From Methylobacterium jeotgali (GTDB lineage: Bacteria > Pseudomonadota > Alphaproteobacteria > Rhizobiales > Beijerinckiaceae), in contig NZ_BPQR01000084.1 in NCBI RefSeq assembly GCF_022179345.1, positions 1-64,000 on the forward strand: 64,000 bases of DNA. Reading direction: 5' to 3'. Below the pieces are notes generated by a model. That model saw only the letters and a list, made by a program, of their open reading frames with translations, was not told the DNA's origin and searched no databases. Positions 8,893 to 16,311 of this stretch are shown one piece after another. The position numbers and the translations under genes are program-made. Position 1 is the stretch's first letter. Each line of letters starts with the position of its first letter.

Positions 8893-9801
8893 TTAGGATG
8901 CGCTGCTGCCGCAGTGGCAAAAGGAGACTACGCAGCGAAGTCGCCCGGCCCGGCCCGGCACGCGGTGCTCGGCTCCGGCCTTCATACGCTCGGCCGGTAT
9001 CGTCCAGACCTTCGCGGACAGATCGATCCCGGCCCAGGTCGCGCCGATGGTCTCGCCCGTCCGCGCTGCCGTCAGGATCGTGAAGGCCAGCGCCTTCGCA
9101 ACGACGCCGGGCTGTTCGGCGAGGGCTTTGGCGAACGCCGGCACCTCAGCGAACGGAAGGGCCGCATGGTGCTGCACCTTCGCGACCTTGGATCGCTTGG
9201 CGAGCAGGTTGGACAGATGGCCCTTCCACCGGGCGGGGTTCTCGCCCTCGCGGTAACCGCGGGTGCGCGCCCAATCCAGCACACTCTCGATCCGACCACG
9301 CACGCGCGTCGCAGTTTCAGTCTCGCTCGCCCAAATCGGCTCCAGCACCTTCAGGACGAGGGTCGTATCGACATCCGCGACCGGCAGCTTGCCGAAGACG
9401 GTTGAGGCGTAGGTATCCAGGGTCGCAGTCCACTGCGCCGCGTGCTTGGCGTTGCGCCAGCCGGCCTTGTGCGCCTCGATGTAGGCGGCAGCACACTGGT
9501 CGAAGGTCATGGCGCCGGCGGTGTCGAGGTCCTTGCGCGCCTTCTCGGTCTTGCGTGCTTCGATTGGGTCGATGCCGTCCGCGAGCATCCTACGGAAGCC
9601 TGCCGCCCGCTCGCGCGCTTCGGCCAGGGTGAACAGCGAGGCCGACCCCAAGCCCATCTCGCGGGCACGGCCCTGGAGCATGAACCGGAGTATCCACGAC
9701 TTCGCGCCGCGGGCGGTCACCTCAAGCCACAGGCCTTCACCGTCGCCTTACATGCCGGCGGCCTTCGTGCGGGTGACCGACAGCGCGGTCAGCTTGCCCA
9801 T
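8893..9801 (-). pseudogene. P4-type tyrosine integrase (DUF4102), inactivated
   Basis: Reading from ATG 9801 gives MGKLTALSVTRTKAAGM and then TAA, where family members have Tyr, followed in the same frame by GDGEGLWLEVTARGAKSW. So the gene carries a nonsense mutation at codon 18. The middle is a normal P4-type integrase: a DUF4102 N-terminal fold, a SAM-like core-binding domain, and the start of the catalytic domain with the first catalytic Arg (AARTGE). After RMKAGAEHRVP (near 8950) the family sequence stops and a short unrelated tail follows, so the H-x-x-R box and catalytic Tyr are missing. The enzyme cannot be active. Confidence 0.85.
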
Positions 9802-10038
9802 GGGGAAGGTGCCGTCCCCCAACCTTACCCACAATGTAGGGCTCGGTCATGGGCGAAAGCCAGCGGTCGCCTACGGGATAGCGGGGATTGCTTTCTGCTT
9901 TGCCGTCAGCGGCTTATCGATGGTTGGCGGCGAGCGGCGGCTGTGGAACTGGCGGAAGGGGTGTCCGTCGCCTGCCCGGTAGGGGCAGGGCTAGCGGATT
10001 GAGATTACAGGGATATACGGGGGCGCCCTCCCCTCTGA

Positions 10039-10058
10039 TGTATCCCATTTTGTATCCC
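10039..10058 (+). repeat. Direct repeat TGTATCCC x2 upstream of the dead integrase
   Basis: TGTATCCC occurs at 10039-10046 and 10051-10058, twelve bases apart, about 240 bases upstream of the integrase start. Closely spaced short repeats beside a tyrosine integrase are what arm-type integrase sites or an att region look like. No core crossover repeat was recognised, so the role is a guess. Confidence 0.35.
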
Positions 10059-10084
10059 GCCCTCCCCTTCCAGGAAGGCGTCCG

Positions 10085-10324
10085 ATGAGCGGGGACCTTG
10101 GCCCCATAGGCTTCGAGGCCGTGGTGCACGCGTGGAAGCCCACCGGCCGACTGCGCTATGCCGCTAAAGCGAACACGCCCTGCATACCCCCGGCTCTTCA
10201 GCAAGAGTGGGCGTGCGAAAACCACGGCGAGCGCGAGTGGCGCAACGTACCCTTCGTCGTACTCGCAGAGCCAACGGCCCCGCTCGTCCCCTCCCCCGCC
10301 TCCAGCGTTCAGGGAGGTGGGTGA
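10085..10324 (+). CDS. Hypothetical protein, first gene of a rightward small-gene cascade
   Basis: 79 residues; no family recognised. An AGGAAGG ribosome binding site lies just before ATG 10085. The stop overlaps the next start by one base (TGATG), so the two are probably translated together. Cys and Trp are clustered mid-protein (EWACENHGEREW). It opens a run of seven rightward genes that overlap by a few bases each, typical of phage accessory blocks. Confidence 0.6.
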   Translation: MSGDLGPIGFEAVVHAWKPTGRLRYAAKANTPCIPPALQQEWACENHGEREWRNVPFVVLAEPTAPLVPSPASSVQGGG

Positions 10325-10740
10325 TGGGCTGGGCTGTCGGATACGACGACCGCCTGAGCCGCGATGTCGGCTACGGCGTTCCCGCGAAGTGTGATCATCC
10401 CGGATGCGACGCGGAGATCGACCGCGGGCTAGCGCACATCTGCGGCGGTGATCCCTATGGCGGTGAGCACGGCTGCGGCCTGCATTTCTGCGGCTCGCAC
10501 CTGTTCATGAGTGGCCGACGGTCAGAGCACCCCGGAAGGCCACAGCTCTGTGAGGCTTGCTACCACGAGCGCGAGCCCTTTCCGCAAAAGCCCGACGTGC
10601 CGGAGTGGCTTGAGCATAAGCTCAGCGCGCCGAGCTGGGAGGAGTGGCGCACTGAGCATCCTGCCGAGGTCGCCGCAGCGCGCTTGGCCGTGTCTGGCCC
10701 CGTACGCTTCACTGTCTTCAGCGTTCAAGGACATGAGTGA
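10324..10740 (+). CDS. Cys/His-rich hypothetical protein (possible zinc-binding)
   Basis: 138 residues. Two clusters, CDHPGCDAEIDRGLAHIC and HGCGLHFCGSHLF, plus a later CEACYHE, supply enough Cys and His for one or two zinc sites, suggesting a nucleic-acid or protein-binding finger. No named family recognised. The start overlaps the previous stop and the stop overlaps the next start (ATGA), so it is in the same translational unit. Confidence 0.6.
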   Translation: MGWAVGYDDRLSRDVGYGVPAKCDHPGCDAEIDRGLAHICGGDPYGGEHGCGLHFCGSHLFMSGRRSEHPGRPQLCEACYHEREPFPQKPDVPEWLEHKLSAPSWEEWRTEHPAEVAAARLAVSGPVRFTVFSVQGHE

Positions 10741-11129
10741 TGCCCGCCTTAGTTTGCCTATCGCAGGATCGCGTGGAGCGCGGTCGAACGGTTCCGGGCG
10801 ATAAAGAATGCGACGACCTTCTCCAAGAGCTTCGCCAAGTGACTGGGGAGGACTGGATTGTCCTCACCTATACGCAGAGACATCCACGTGGCTTCTTCGA
10901 TGCCGTTCGTGGGCGGCCACCAATTTCGTTCCTGATCTACTCGCTCTACGCCGACTGCCATGGCGAGTGGCAGGTCATCAACTGCTTCACGCGGGAAGGC
11001 GTGTCGATCTTCAACCTCGGCGCGGAAAGCCGGGAAACGGTCATGAACTACATGCTCGGCTATGTCGCCGGCATCTACGCGGCGCAGCGGCGGCCTCCGC
11101 TCTTGGCGACTGAGGGAGACCTTCAGTGA
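10737..11129 (+). CDS. Hypothetical protein
   Basis: 130 residues. The N-terminal 25 residues look atypical and initiation could be internal, but the ATG at 10737 overlaps the preceding stop as in its neighbours. The core (DWIVLTYTQRHPRGFFDAVRG, then SFLIYSLYADCHGEW) looks like a compact soluble domain. No family recognised. Part of the rightward overlapping cascade. Confidence 0.55.
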   Translation: MMPALVCLSQDRVERGRTVPGDKECDDLLQELRQVTGEDWIVLTYTQRHPRGFFDAVRGRPPISFLIYSLYADCHGEWQVINCFTREGVSIFNLGAESRETVMNYMLGYVAGIYAAQRRPPLLATEGDLQ

Positions 11130-11485
11130 GCACCACTTCCGGACCATGGACCGTTCTGTTCGAGAATTGTGGCAATGGCGCAAACATCGGCGTGATCCAC
11201 GATGGTCTCCCGATCACTCTAGCCTGGACGGGGGCCGTACGTAGTCCCGCCGTCCTTCGGAGCCACAAAGCAATTGAAAACGCAGAGGCAGTTGCCAATG
11301 CTCACTTGATGGCAGCAGCATTCGAGATGCTTCCAGCGGGAAAGCATCTCGCAATCAAACTCGCTGAAGCCTACCGCGCCGCCGGTGTCGATCCCGCCAA
11401 ATGTCAGGCCATACACGAATGGATGGCGGTCGCCGCAAAGGCCGACCCCACCCCCTCCACACCGGATACGGGAGGCAAGAAATGA
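11126..11485 (+). CDS. Hypothetical protein
   Basis: 119 residues from GTG 11126, which overlaps the previous TGA (GTGA). The middle is helical and Ala-rich (SHKAIENAEAVANAHLMAAAFEML, then AIKLAEAYRAAGVDPAKC), and the C-terminus is Pro/Thr-rich. The pattern resembles small phage early proteins of unknown role. The stop overlaps the next ATG. Confidence 0.55.
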   Translation: MSTTSGPWTVLFENCGNGANIGVIHDGLPITLAWTGAVRSPAVLRSHKAIENAEAVANAHLMAAAFEMLPAGKHLAIKLAEAYRAAGVDPAKCQAIHEWMAVAAKADPTPSTPDTGGKK

Positions 11486-11712
11486 CGGCGATCATGCAAT
11501 GGGAGATCGACCGCAAGCGGTTCAGCGCGCTCAAGGACTCCGGCATCTTTCCCCTGCCCAAGGCCCGCGACCTGATCCTTCATGCGGCCTTAGATGACGT
11601 GATCGCCAACGGCGGTACGCTCGTCGTGGTGGCGACTGAGGACAAACTGACGGTCGTTCAGCGAGCCGACACGGAAGACCTCACCCCCTCGGAGCCGGAG
11701 GACGGACGATGA
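11482..11712 (+). CDS. Hypothetical protein
   Basis: 76 residues from ATG 11482; the frame extends upstream but the overlap-coupled ATG is the natural start. It has a mixed alpha/beta pattern (KARDLILHAALDDVIANGGTLVVVATEDKLTVVQ) and an acidic C-terminus. No family recognised. Coupled to neighbours by start-stop overlaps on both sides. Confidence 0.55.
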   Translation: MTAIMQWEIDRKRFSALKDSGIFPLPKARDLILHAALDDVIANGGTLVVVATEDKLTVVQRADTEDLTPSEPEDGR

Positions 11713-11966
11713 GGGAGCATTCGGTTCCGAAGAACCCTGACCCCTGGCCGCGCCTCTACTGGTTCCGGTTCGGCGGTGAAGGGCTACCGGTTTCTCTGCC
11801 TTCCCTGAAGACGCCGACGCACCTTCGCTGGCGTCGCATCCATGGCGTCCAGTTCGGGCGGTGGTTCTTCGGCGTCATTGAGGGGGGTCCTGGCACTCAG
11901 TGGACGCCAGACCCCGCCTCCCCTTCATCCCCCATCCCGGTCGAGCGCGGGGGAGGCAAGCCGTGA
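11709..11966 (+). CDS. Hypothetical protein, Trp/Arg-rich
   Basis: 85 residues, starting on the overlapping ATGA at 11709. Rich in Trp, Arg and Pro (PWPRLYWFRFGGEG, WRRIHGVQFGRWFFGV). No domain recognised. It could fold as a small beta domain, but nothing visible gives a function. Part of the overlapping cascade. Confidence 0.5.
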   Translation: MREHSVPKNPDPWPRLYWFRFGGEGLPVSLPSLKTPTHLRWRRIHGVQFGRWFFGVIEGGPGTQWTPDPASPSSPIPVERGGGKP

Positions 11967-12391
11967 GGGTCCTCGTCTGCGGAGGGCGTGACTACGGTGT
12001 CGTCCCTCGTGACCTCATCCGGGCACCCTGGGGCCATTATGCTCGCCAGCGTGCCGAGGATCAGATCGCGCGCCTCAACCGGACGCTATCCGAACGCGAA
12101 CGGCCAAGCGTCGTCATCCATGGGGCCGCCGCCGGGGCAGACGAGTTCGCGCGCCGCTGGGCCAAGCACAACGGCGTGTCCGACGAGCCCTATCCTGCCA
12201 ATTGGTATCCGAACGGCCGAGCCGGCGGCCTCGACAAGGCGGCGGGACCGAACCGCAACGCCCGCATGATCGCCGAGGGCAAGCCCGACCTCGTGATCGC
12301 CTTCCCTGGCGGCAAGGGCACCGCTGACATGATCCGCAAGGCTCGGGCTGCCGGCATCCCGGTCGAGATCGTGGAGGAGAAGACGCCATGA
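11963..12391 (+). CDS. DUF2493 (SLOG-superfamily) nucleotide-binding-like protein
   Basis: 142 residues from GTG 11963, which overlaps the previous stop. It has the DUF2493 layout: a first beta-strand with CGGRDY (residues 6-11), a central VVIHGAAAGADEFARRWA block with the glycine-rich loop, an NRNARMI helix and a final VIAFPGGKGTADMI. SLOG domains bind nucleotides or nucleotide-derived ligands, and several sit in anti-phage or phage accessory contexts. The ligand here is unknown. Confidence 0.8.
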   Translation: MRVLVCGGRDYGVVPRDLIRAPWGHYARQRAEDQIARLNRTLSERERPSVVIHGAAAGADEFARRWAKHNGVSDEPYPANWYPNGRAGGLDKAAGPNRNARMIAEGKPDLVIAFPGGKGTADMIRKARAAGIPVEIVEEKTP

Positions 12392-12651
12392 GCGATCTCC
12401 CCGACGACTTCTCCTTCCCGCCGCTGCCGGCGACCGTCATCGGTCACGTCCAGCGATGGCACCCTATCGAGACAGCGCCGACGGATGGCGTGGCGATCCT
12501 TCTTGCCGTGGCCGATGAATGGGTGACGTGCGGTCGGCATTGCCCCGACGAGGGCTGGTACGAGCTGGGGAACGACCCGAGCGACGTGTGGGGAGGCCCG
12601 TTCTACCCCACTCACTGGATGCCCCTCCCGCCCCCTCCTGCGGGGACGTGA
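12388..12651 (+). CDS. DUF551-like phage protein (copy 1)
   Basis: 87 residues, starting with ATGA overlap on the previous gene. Family features: WHPIETAPTDG near residues 24-34 and the closing PTHWMPLPPPP. DUF551 proteins are small and common in phage early regions, with unknown role. A second, diverged copy lies at 12950-13201. Confidence 0.7.
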   Translation: MSDLPDDFSFPPLPATVIGHVQRWHPIETAPTDGVAILLAVADEWVTCGRHCPDEGWYELGNDPSDVWGGPFYPTHWMPLPPPPAGT

Positions 12652-12681
12652 CGAAGCGGGACCTGATCTAAGGAGGAGAGG

Positions 12682-12894
12682 ATGGACGAGGACGAATTCG
12701 CGATCTGCATCGCCTGCCAATGCCCGGTGAAGGACGGCGACCTCTACTACGAGGACGTGACCGAGGGGCCGCTGCACGCAGCCTGCTGTGGACCTGAGCC
12801 GGAGAGCTACCACCGCAATGGCGAGCCTCTGAAGCCCGGCGATCCGATCCCGGAGCCCGAGATCTATCGCTCGCTTCGACGGCTGCACAGCTAG
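12682..12894 (+). CDS. Small Cys-containing hypothetical protein
   Basis: 70 residues, acidic, with a strong AAGGAGGAGAGG ribosome binding site just before ATG 12682. Cys pairs CIACQCPVKDGD and HAACC may bind a metal. No family recognised. It lies between the two DUF551-like genes on the same strand. Confidence 0.6.
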   Translation: MDEDEFAICIACQCPVKDGDLYYEDVTEGPLHAACCGPEPESYHRNGEPLKPGDPIPEPEIYRSLRRLHS

Positions 12895-12949
12895 GCTAGG
12901 GTGGCCCCGATCTAACACCGCCATGGCGGCGTGGGAGGAGAGAAGACCG

Positions 12950-13201
12950 ATGAGCTACGACGACATCGACTTTCCGATGCCTGCTCCCGGATGGATGCCA
13001 GTTGAAACCGCGCCGCGAGACGGCACCGAGATCATCTTGACGGATGGCGCAGACGTGGCCGCGGGGTTTTGGGACAACGGCGATCATCGCCCTCGCGGAG
13101 AAGGGCGTTGGCTTTTTGAATGCGATCGCGGCAACGAGCAGACTGCAAGACGCTGGCACCCTACCCATTGGCAGTGGCTTCCAGACCCGCCCGCCCCCTA
13201 G
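12950..13201 (+). CDS. DUF551-like phage protein (copy 2)
   Basis: 83 residues. The ATG at 12950 is preferred to an upstream ATG because GGAGGAGAG lies six to fourteen bases before it. Hallmarks are WMPVETAPRDGTEIILTDG and the C-terminal RWHPTHWQWLPDPP, the same frame of conserved Trp, Pro and His as the gene at 12388. Function unknown. Confidence 0.65.
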   Translation: MSYDDIDFPMPAPGWMPVETAPRDGTEIILTDGADVAAGFWDNGDHRPRGEGRWLFECDRGNEQTARRWHPTHWQWLPDPPAP

Positions 13202-13282
13202 CTCAGGGCAGGAGCGACGGGAGGGGTCAGGGCGGGTGATGTCGCCGTTGCCGGCACGGGCCATGGTCGTTACAGCCCCGCA

Positions 13283-13465
13283 ATGCCTAACAAGCTCATC
13301 GCGCTCCTTGAGCGTCTCAAGGCGCACCAGCGCACACTGATCCTTGCTGCCGCCGAAGTCGACGCGCTGCCGGCGGCGAGCGTCATCCGCCAGATCGCGG
13401 AACTGGAGAACGTGATCGCGGCCGTCGAGGCGGTCGCCGAGGAAGAGCGGCGGAGGCCGCGGTAG
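13283..13465 (+). CDS. Small helical hypothetical protein
   Basis: 60 residues, predicted almost wholly helical and leucine/alanine/glutamate-rich (LIALLERLKAHQRTLILAAAEVDAL, IAELENVIAAVEAVAEEE), probably a short coiled coil. No clear ribosome binding site precedes ATG 13283. It ends six bases before the convergent umuC stop. Confidence 0.45.
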   Translation: MPNKLIALLERLKAHQRTLILAAAEVDALPAASVIRQIAELENVIAAVEAVAEEERRRPR

Positions 13466-13470
13466 GCCCC

Positions 13471-14760
13471 CTACGCCACCGCCACCGGCAACTCGCCGAC
13501 CTGCGTGGTGTAGCGCGGGCTCCTCATCTCGAATTTTGTCGACCAGTCGCGCTTGGCGACGAGCCCGGCGCGCGCCGGCACCACGGCGCCGCGGCCGAAG
13601 CGCGCGTTGCAGGCGTCCATCGCCGCCATCAGCGGCCCTGAGCGCTCGCGATCGAGCTGCCCGATCAGTGCCCGCTGGCTCATCGCGAGCGGCACGAGGT
13701 CGACGGTGATGACGCCCGCTTTCGAGTAGCGCCAGGGCGGATCGCGCTGGTCGAGCCAGGTCCTGGCGACGCCGTGGCGCGCCGCCTTGATCAGGGTCAG
13801 GGTATCGTTCGAGGCCTCCGGCAGCCGCACCGTGGTCGAGATCGAGCGCATCGGCTCGCCGCGGTCATGCTCGCTGGTGTGGTAGAAGACGGTGACGTGG
13901 TCGGTGCCGAGGCCCTCCCGCCGCAGCTTCTCGCCGAGCCGGGTGCAGTGGGCCGAGACCGCCTCCTCGAGGCGCGCTCGGTCGGTGATGCGTGAGGAGA
14001 ACGAGCGCGTCACGGCGCAGCCCTTCCGGGTCGCCGGCAGCGCTTCGAAGGGCAGGCACGGCAACCCGCGCAACTCGTAGATCAGGCGCTCGCCGACCAC
14101 CGTCATGGCCTTGCGCACCGGCCGCGGGTCGAGGTCGCGGAGATCCGCCACCGAGTCGACGCCCATGGCCTCGAGCTTGGCGAGCGAGGCGCGGCCGATC
14201 CCCCAGACCTCGCCGACATGCACCCGGCAGAGCCAGTAGGCTGAGGCGGCATCGTCCGTGAGATCGCAGACCCCGCCGAGCTCTGGCACGCTCTTGGCAA
14301 TGTGGTTGGCCAGTTTCGCCAGCGTCTTTGTCGGGCCGATCCCGACGCAGGTCGGGATGCCGGTCCAGGCCCGCACCGTGGCGCGCAGGTCCCGCGCTAG
14401 CTCGACGCGCTCGCCCTCCCGCACGTCGGAGAGGTCGAGGAACGATTCGTCGATGGAGTAGATCTCCACACGCGGCGCGAACCCCCGATAGACCTCGTTC
14501 GTCCGCCGGCTCATGTCGCCGTAGAGGGTGTAGTTCGACGAGAACACCCGCACGCCCTGGCTGCGGCACATCTCTCGGATCTGGAAGTAGGGCGTGCCCA
14601 TCTTGATCCCGAGCGCCTTGGCCTCGCTCGTCCGGGCGATCGCGCAGCCGTCGTTGTTCGAGAGCACCACCACGGGCACGCGGTCGAGCTTCGGATCGAA
14701 CACCCGCTCGCAGGAGCAGTAGAAGCTGTTGCCGTCGATCAGCGCGACGGCGCGGGTCAT
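13471..14760 (-). CDS. umuC: Y-family DNA polymerase UmuC
   Basis: 429 residues, near the usual UmuC length. Palm motifs carry the metal-binding acidic residues: ALIDGNSFYCSCE (D9) and YSIDESFLDL; LSNNDGCAIARTSEAKALGI is characteristic of the family. A helix-hairpin-helix region (CRVHVGEVWGIGRASLAKLEAMG) and little-finger domain follow. With cleaved UmuD it forms DNA polymerase V for mutagenic bypass of lesions. The start overlaps the umuD stop by four bases, and the operon sits behind a LexA box at 15464-15478. Codon use matches the GC-rich surroundings. Confidence 0.95.
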   Translation of the reverse strand: MTRAVALIDGNSFYCSCERVFDPKLDRVPVVVLSNNDGCAIARTSEAKALGIKMGTPYFQIREMCRSQGVRVFSSNYTLYGDMSRRTNEVYRGFAPRVEIYSIDESFLDLSDVREGERVELARDLRATVRAWTGIPTCVGIGPTKTLAKLANHIAKSVPELGGVCDLTDDAASAYWLCRVHVGEVWGIGRASLAKLEAMGVDSVADLRDLDPRPVRKAMTVVGERLIYELRGLPCLPFEALPATRKGCAVTRSFSSRITDRARLEEAVSAHCTRLGEKLRREGLGTDHVTVFYHTSEHDRGEPMRSISTTVRLPEASNDTLTLIKAARHGVARTWLDQRDPPWRYSKAGVITVDLVPLAMSQRALIGQLDRERSGPLMAAMDACNARFGRGAVVPARAGLVAKRDWSTKFEMRSPRYTTQVGELPVAVA

Positions 14761-15224
14761 CGCACGGCCGCCGCCCGCGGGAGATGCCAGCGGAACGAGA
14801 AGCGGCTCACACCCCAGATCTCGACCTCCGTCACATCGTCGACGGCGAAGGCCGGCATCTCCTCGTTGTCGAAGGCGAGCCGGGCCCGGTTGCCGTCGAG
14901 GCGGAAGCGCTTGATCGACATCTGCCCGTCGACGTTGGCGACGACGATGCTGCCGTGCACGGGCGAGAGGCTACGGTCGACGCAGGCGAGGTCGCGGTCG
15001 AAGATGCCGGCGCCGCGCATCGAGTCGCCCCGGACCTGCCAGAGGAAGGTGGCCGGCGGGTTCGGGACGAGCCAGCGCGGCAACTCCAGCGCGCCTTCGA
15101 GGAAGTCGTCGGCCGGGCTCGGGAAGCCCGCGCAAAGCGCCTGACCCATGAGCGGCACCCGCACGAGGCCGGAAGGCAAATCGGCCGGGTCGATGATGCG
15201 ATAGGCGGACGCGACCCTGCCCAT
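14757..15224 (-). CDS. umuD: UmuD-like self-cleaving S24 peptidase, polymerase V accessory subunit
   Basis: 155 residues from ATG 15224. The cleavage site is A32-G33 (LCAGFPSPADD), the nucleophile S68 (RGDSM) and the general base K105 (MSIKRF). The spacings (36 and 37 residues) equal those of E. coli UmuD. RecA-ssDNA filaments should trigger self-cleavage to UmuD', which partners UmuC. The N-terminus is slightly longer than in E. coli. Immediately upstream are a small same-strand gene and a LexA box, so it is SOS-regulated. Confidence 0.93.
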   Translation of the reverse strand: MGRVASAYRIIDPADLPSGLVRVPLMGQALCAGFPSPADDFLEGALELPRWLVPNPPATFLWQVRGDSMRGAGIFDRDLACVDRSLSPVHGSIVVANVDGQMSIKRFRLDGNRARLAFDNEEMPAFAVDDVTEVEIWGVSRFSFRWHLPRAAAVR

Positions 15225-15229
15225 CTGGG

Positions 15230-15445
15230 CTAGGCCCTGGTGCGTGAGCGTGCCGGACGGACACGGCCCTTGGGGGCTCGCCACTCGGGATTGCCAAGCC
15301 GACGGCTTCTGGTCGACGCGTCCGCCAAGGCATCCCTGATGGCGAGGCGAAGCGCTGCCGACGGATTGCCGGCGGCGCGCGCGAGGTAGACCTCGGCGGT
15401 GCGCTCGATCTCCGAGGCCCTCCCGGCCGTATGCACCATATCCAT
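15230..15445 (-). CDS. Small hypothetical protein, first gene of the SOS-controlled umuDC operon
   Basis: 71 residues from ATG 15445. The first part reads as real protein (TAGRASEIERTAEVYLARAAGNPSAALRLAIRDALADAS, helical); the tail is Arg-rich. It stops five bases before umuD, and its start is 18 bases from the LexA box, so it should be co-induced by DNA damage. No family recognised. It may act with polymerase V or simply provide a translated leader. Confidence 0.55.
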   Translation of the reverse strand: MDMVHTAGRASEIERTAEVYLARAAGNPSAALRLAIRDALADASTRSRRLGNPEWRAPKGRVRPARSRTRA

Positions 15446-15463
15446 CGACTCGCTCCCGGATGA

Positions 15464-15478
15464 GAACGAATGTAGAAC
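15464..15478 (-). promoter_or_regulatory. LexA operator (alphaproteobacterial SOS box)
   Basis: GAAC at 15464-15467 and GAAC at 15475-15478, seven bases apart. On the transcribed strand this reads GTTC-N7-GTTC reversed to GAAC-N7-GAAC, the LexA site known from Rhizobiales and Caulobacter. It lies 18 bases upstream of the first ORF of the small-ORF/umuD/umuC operon. The gene content makes a chance match unlikely. Confidence 0.85.
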
Positions 15479-15550
15479 AGATCGGTTGCGCAAGGGTCAA
15501 CGGCCGAGGTCGCAGAGCCCCCTGTGGATGGATGTGGACGGCGCAACAGC

Positions 15551-15617
15551 TGCGATTTTATCGCGTCTGCATCGCATTTGCGCTTGCGAATATCGCAGGC
15601 GTGTGCGATATTATCGC
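15551..15617. promoter_or_regulatory. Clustered palindromes before the toxin-antitoxin operon
   Basis: The 70 bases before the toxin ATG carry repeated GCGAT/ATCGC half-sites: TGCGATTTTATCGCG (15551-15565), TGCGAATATCGCA (15585-15597) and GCGATATTATCGC (15605-15617). A further imperfect GCATCGCATTTGCG lies between them. The last ends two bases before the start codon. This is the expected layout for autorepression by the antitoxin. The stretch is AT-richer than its surroundings. Confidence 0.6.
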
Positions 15618-15618
15618 C

Positions 15619-15861
15619 ATGAAGCAGATCGCCTTCACCGCCGCCGCCCTGAAGAGCCTCCGCAAGCTCCCGAAGGCCGCCCGCCTCGCCATTCTGGCGA
15701 AGGTCGAGGCCTACGCTGAGACGGGCGCCGGCAACACGAAGGCGCTGGTCGGCCGCCCCGGCGTCCGCCTGCGGAGCGGCGACTACCGCGCCCTGTTCAT
15801 TGAGACGGCCGACGCGATCGAGGTCTTTGCGGTGGGCAATCGCCGTGACATCTACGACTGA
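15619..15861 (+). CDS. RelE/ParE-superfamily toxin (HigB-like)
   Basis: 80 residues. RelE-fold features: MKQIAFTAAALKSLRKLPKAAR (helical pair), a strongly basic strand VRLRSGDYRALF, and the C-terminal IEVFAVGNRRDIYD, a typical closing signature. Such toxins usually cut mRNA on the ribosome or poison gyrase; which applies is not visible. The toxin precedes its antitoxin, the HigBA order, with a 12-base gap. Palindromes overlapping the promoter point to autoregulation. Confidence 0.85.
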   Translation: MKQIAFTAAALKSLRKLPKAARLAILAKVEAYAETGAGNTKALVGRPGVRLRSGDYRALFIETADAIEVFAVGNRRDIYD

Positions 15862-15873
15862 GGAGAGGCGACC

Positions 15874-16263
15874 ATGAAGCCCCAGATCATCAAGACCGAC
15901 GGCGGCGAAGAACTCGTCGTCCTCACCCGCCGGGCGTACGACGCTCTTCTGGCTCGCGCCGGTGACGAGGATGCCGAGGATCGTGCAACCGCGCGCCTCG
16001 CCGAGGATCATCTCGCCGACGAGGCCGAGGGCCGGACCGCCACCGTTCCGCACTGGTTCGTGAAGCTCGTCGCCGAGCACGACTCGCCGGTGACCGCGGC
16101 CCGCAAGCACAAGGGCCTGACGCAGGCCGGGCTCTGCGCCGTCCTCGGCATCTCGCAGGGGCATCTGAGCGACATCGAGCGCGGGCGCCGCAGCCTGACC
16201 GACGAGCAGCGCCGTCAGATCGCCAGCGCGACCGGCGTGGAGGCCGCTTGGCTCGTCGACTGA
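15874..16263 (+). CDS. Antitoxin with C-terminal XRE helix-turn-helix
   Basis: 129 residues with ribosome binding site GAGGAGAGG before ATG 15874. The N-terminus (IIKTDGGEELVVLTRRAYDALL) resembles the toxin-binding part of Phd-like antitoxins. A XRE helix-turn-helix follows at about 72-125 (RKHKGLTQAGLCAVLGISQGHLSDIERGRRSLT). It should neutralise the upstream toxin and repress the operon through the palindromes at 15551-15617. Confidence 0.85.
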   Translation: MKPQIIKTDGGEELVVLTRRAYDALLARAGDEDAEDRATARLAEDHLADEAEGRTATVPHWFVKLVAEHDSPVTAARKHKGLTQAGLCAVLGISQGHLSDIERGRRSLTDEQRRQIASATGVEAAWLVD

Positions 16264-16311
16264 GGGGCGGCCGCCACTTGCCCGGCCGGGCAACCCGCGT
16301 ACCCTGCGACC

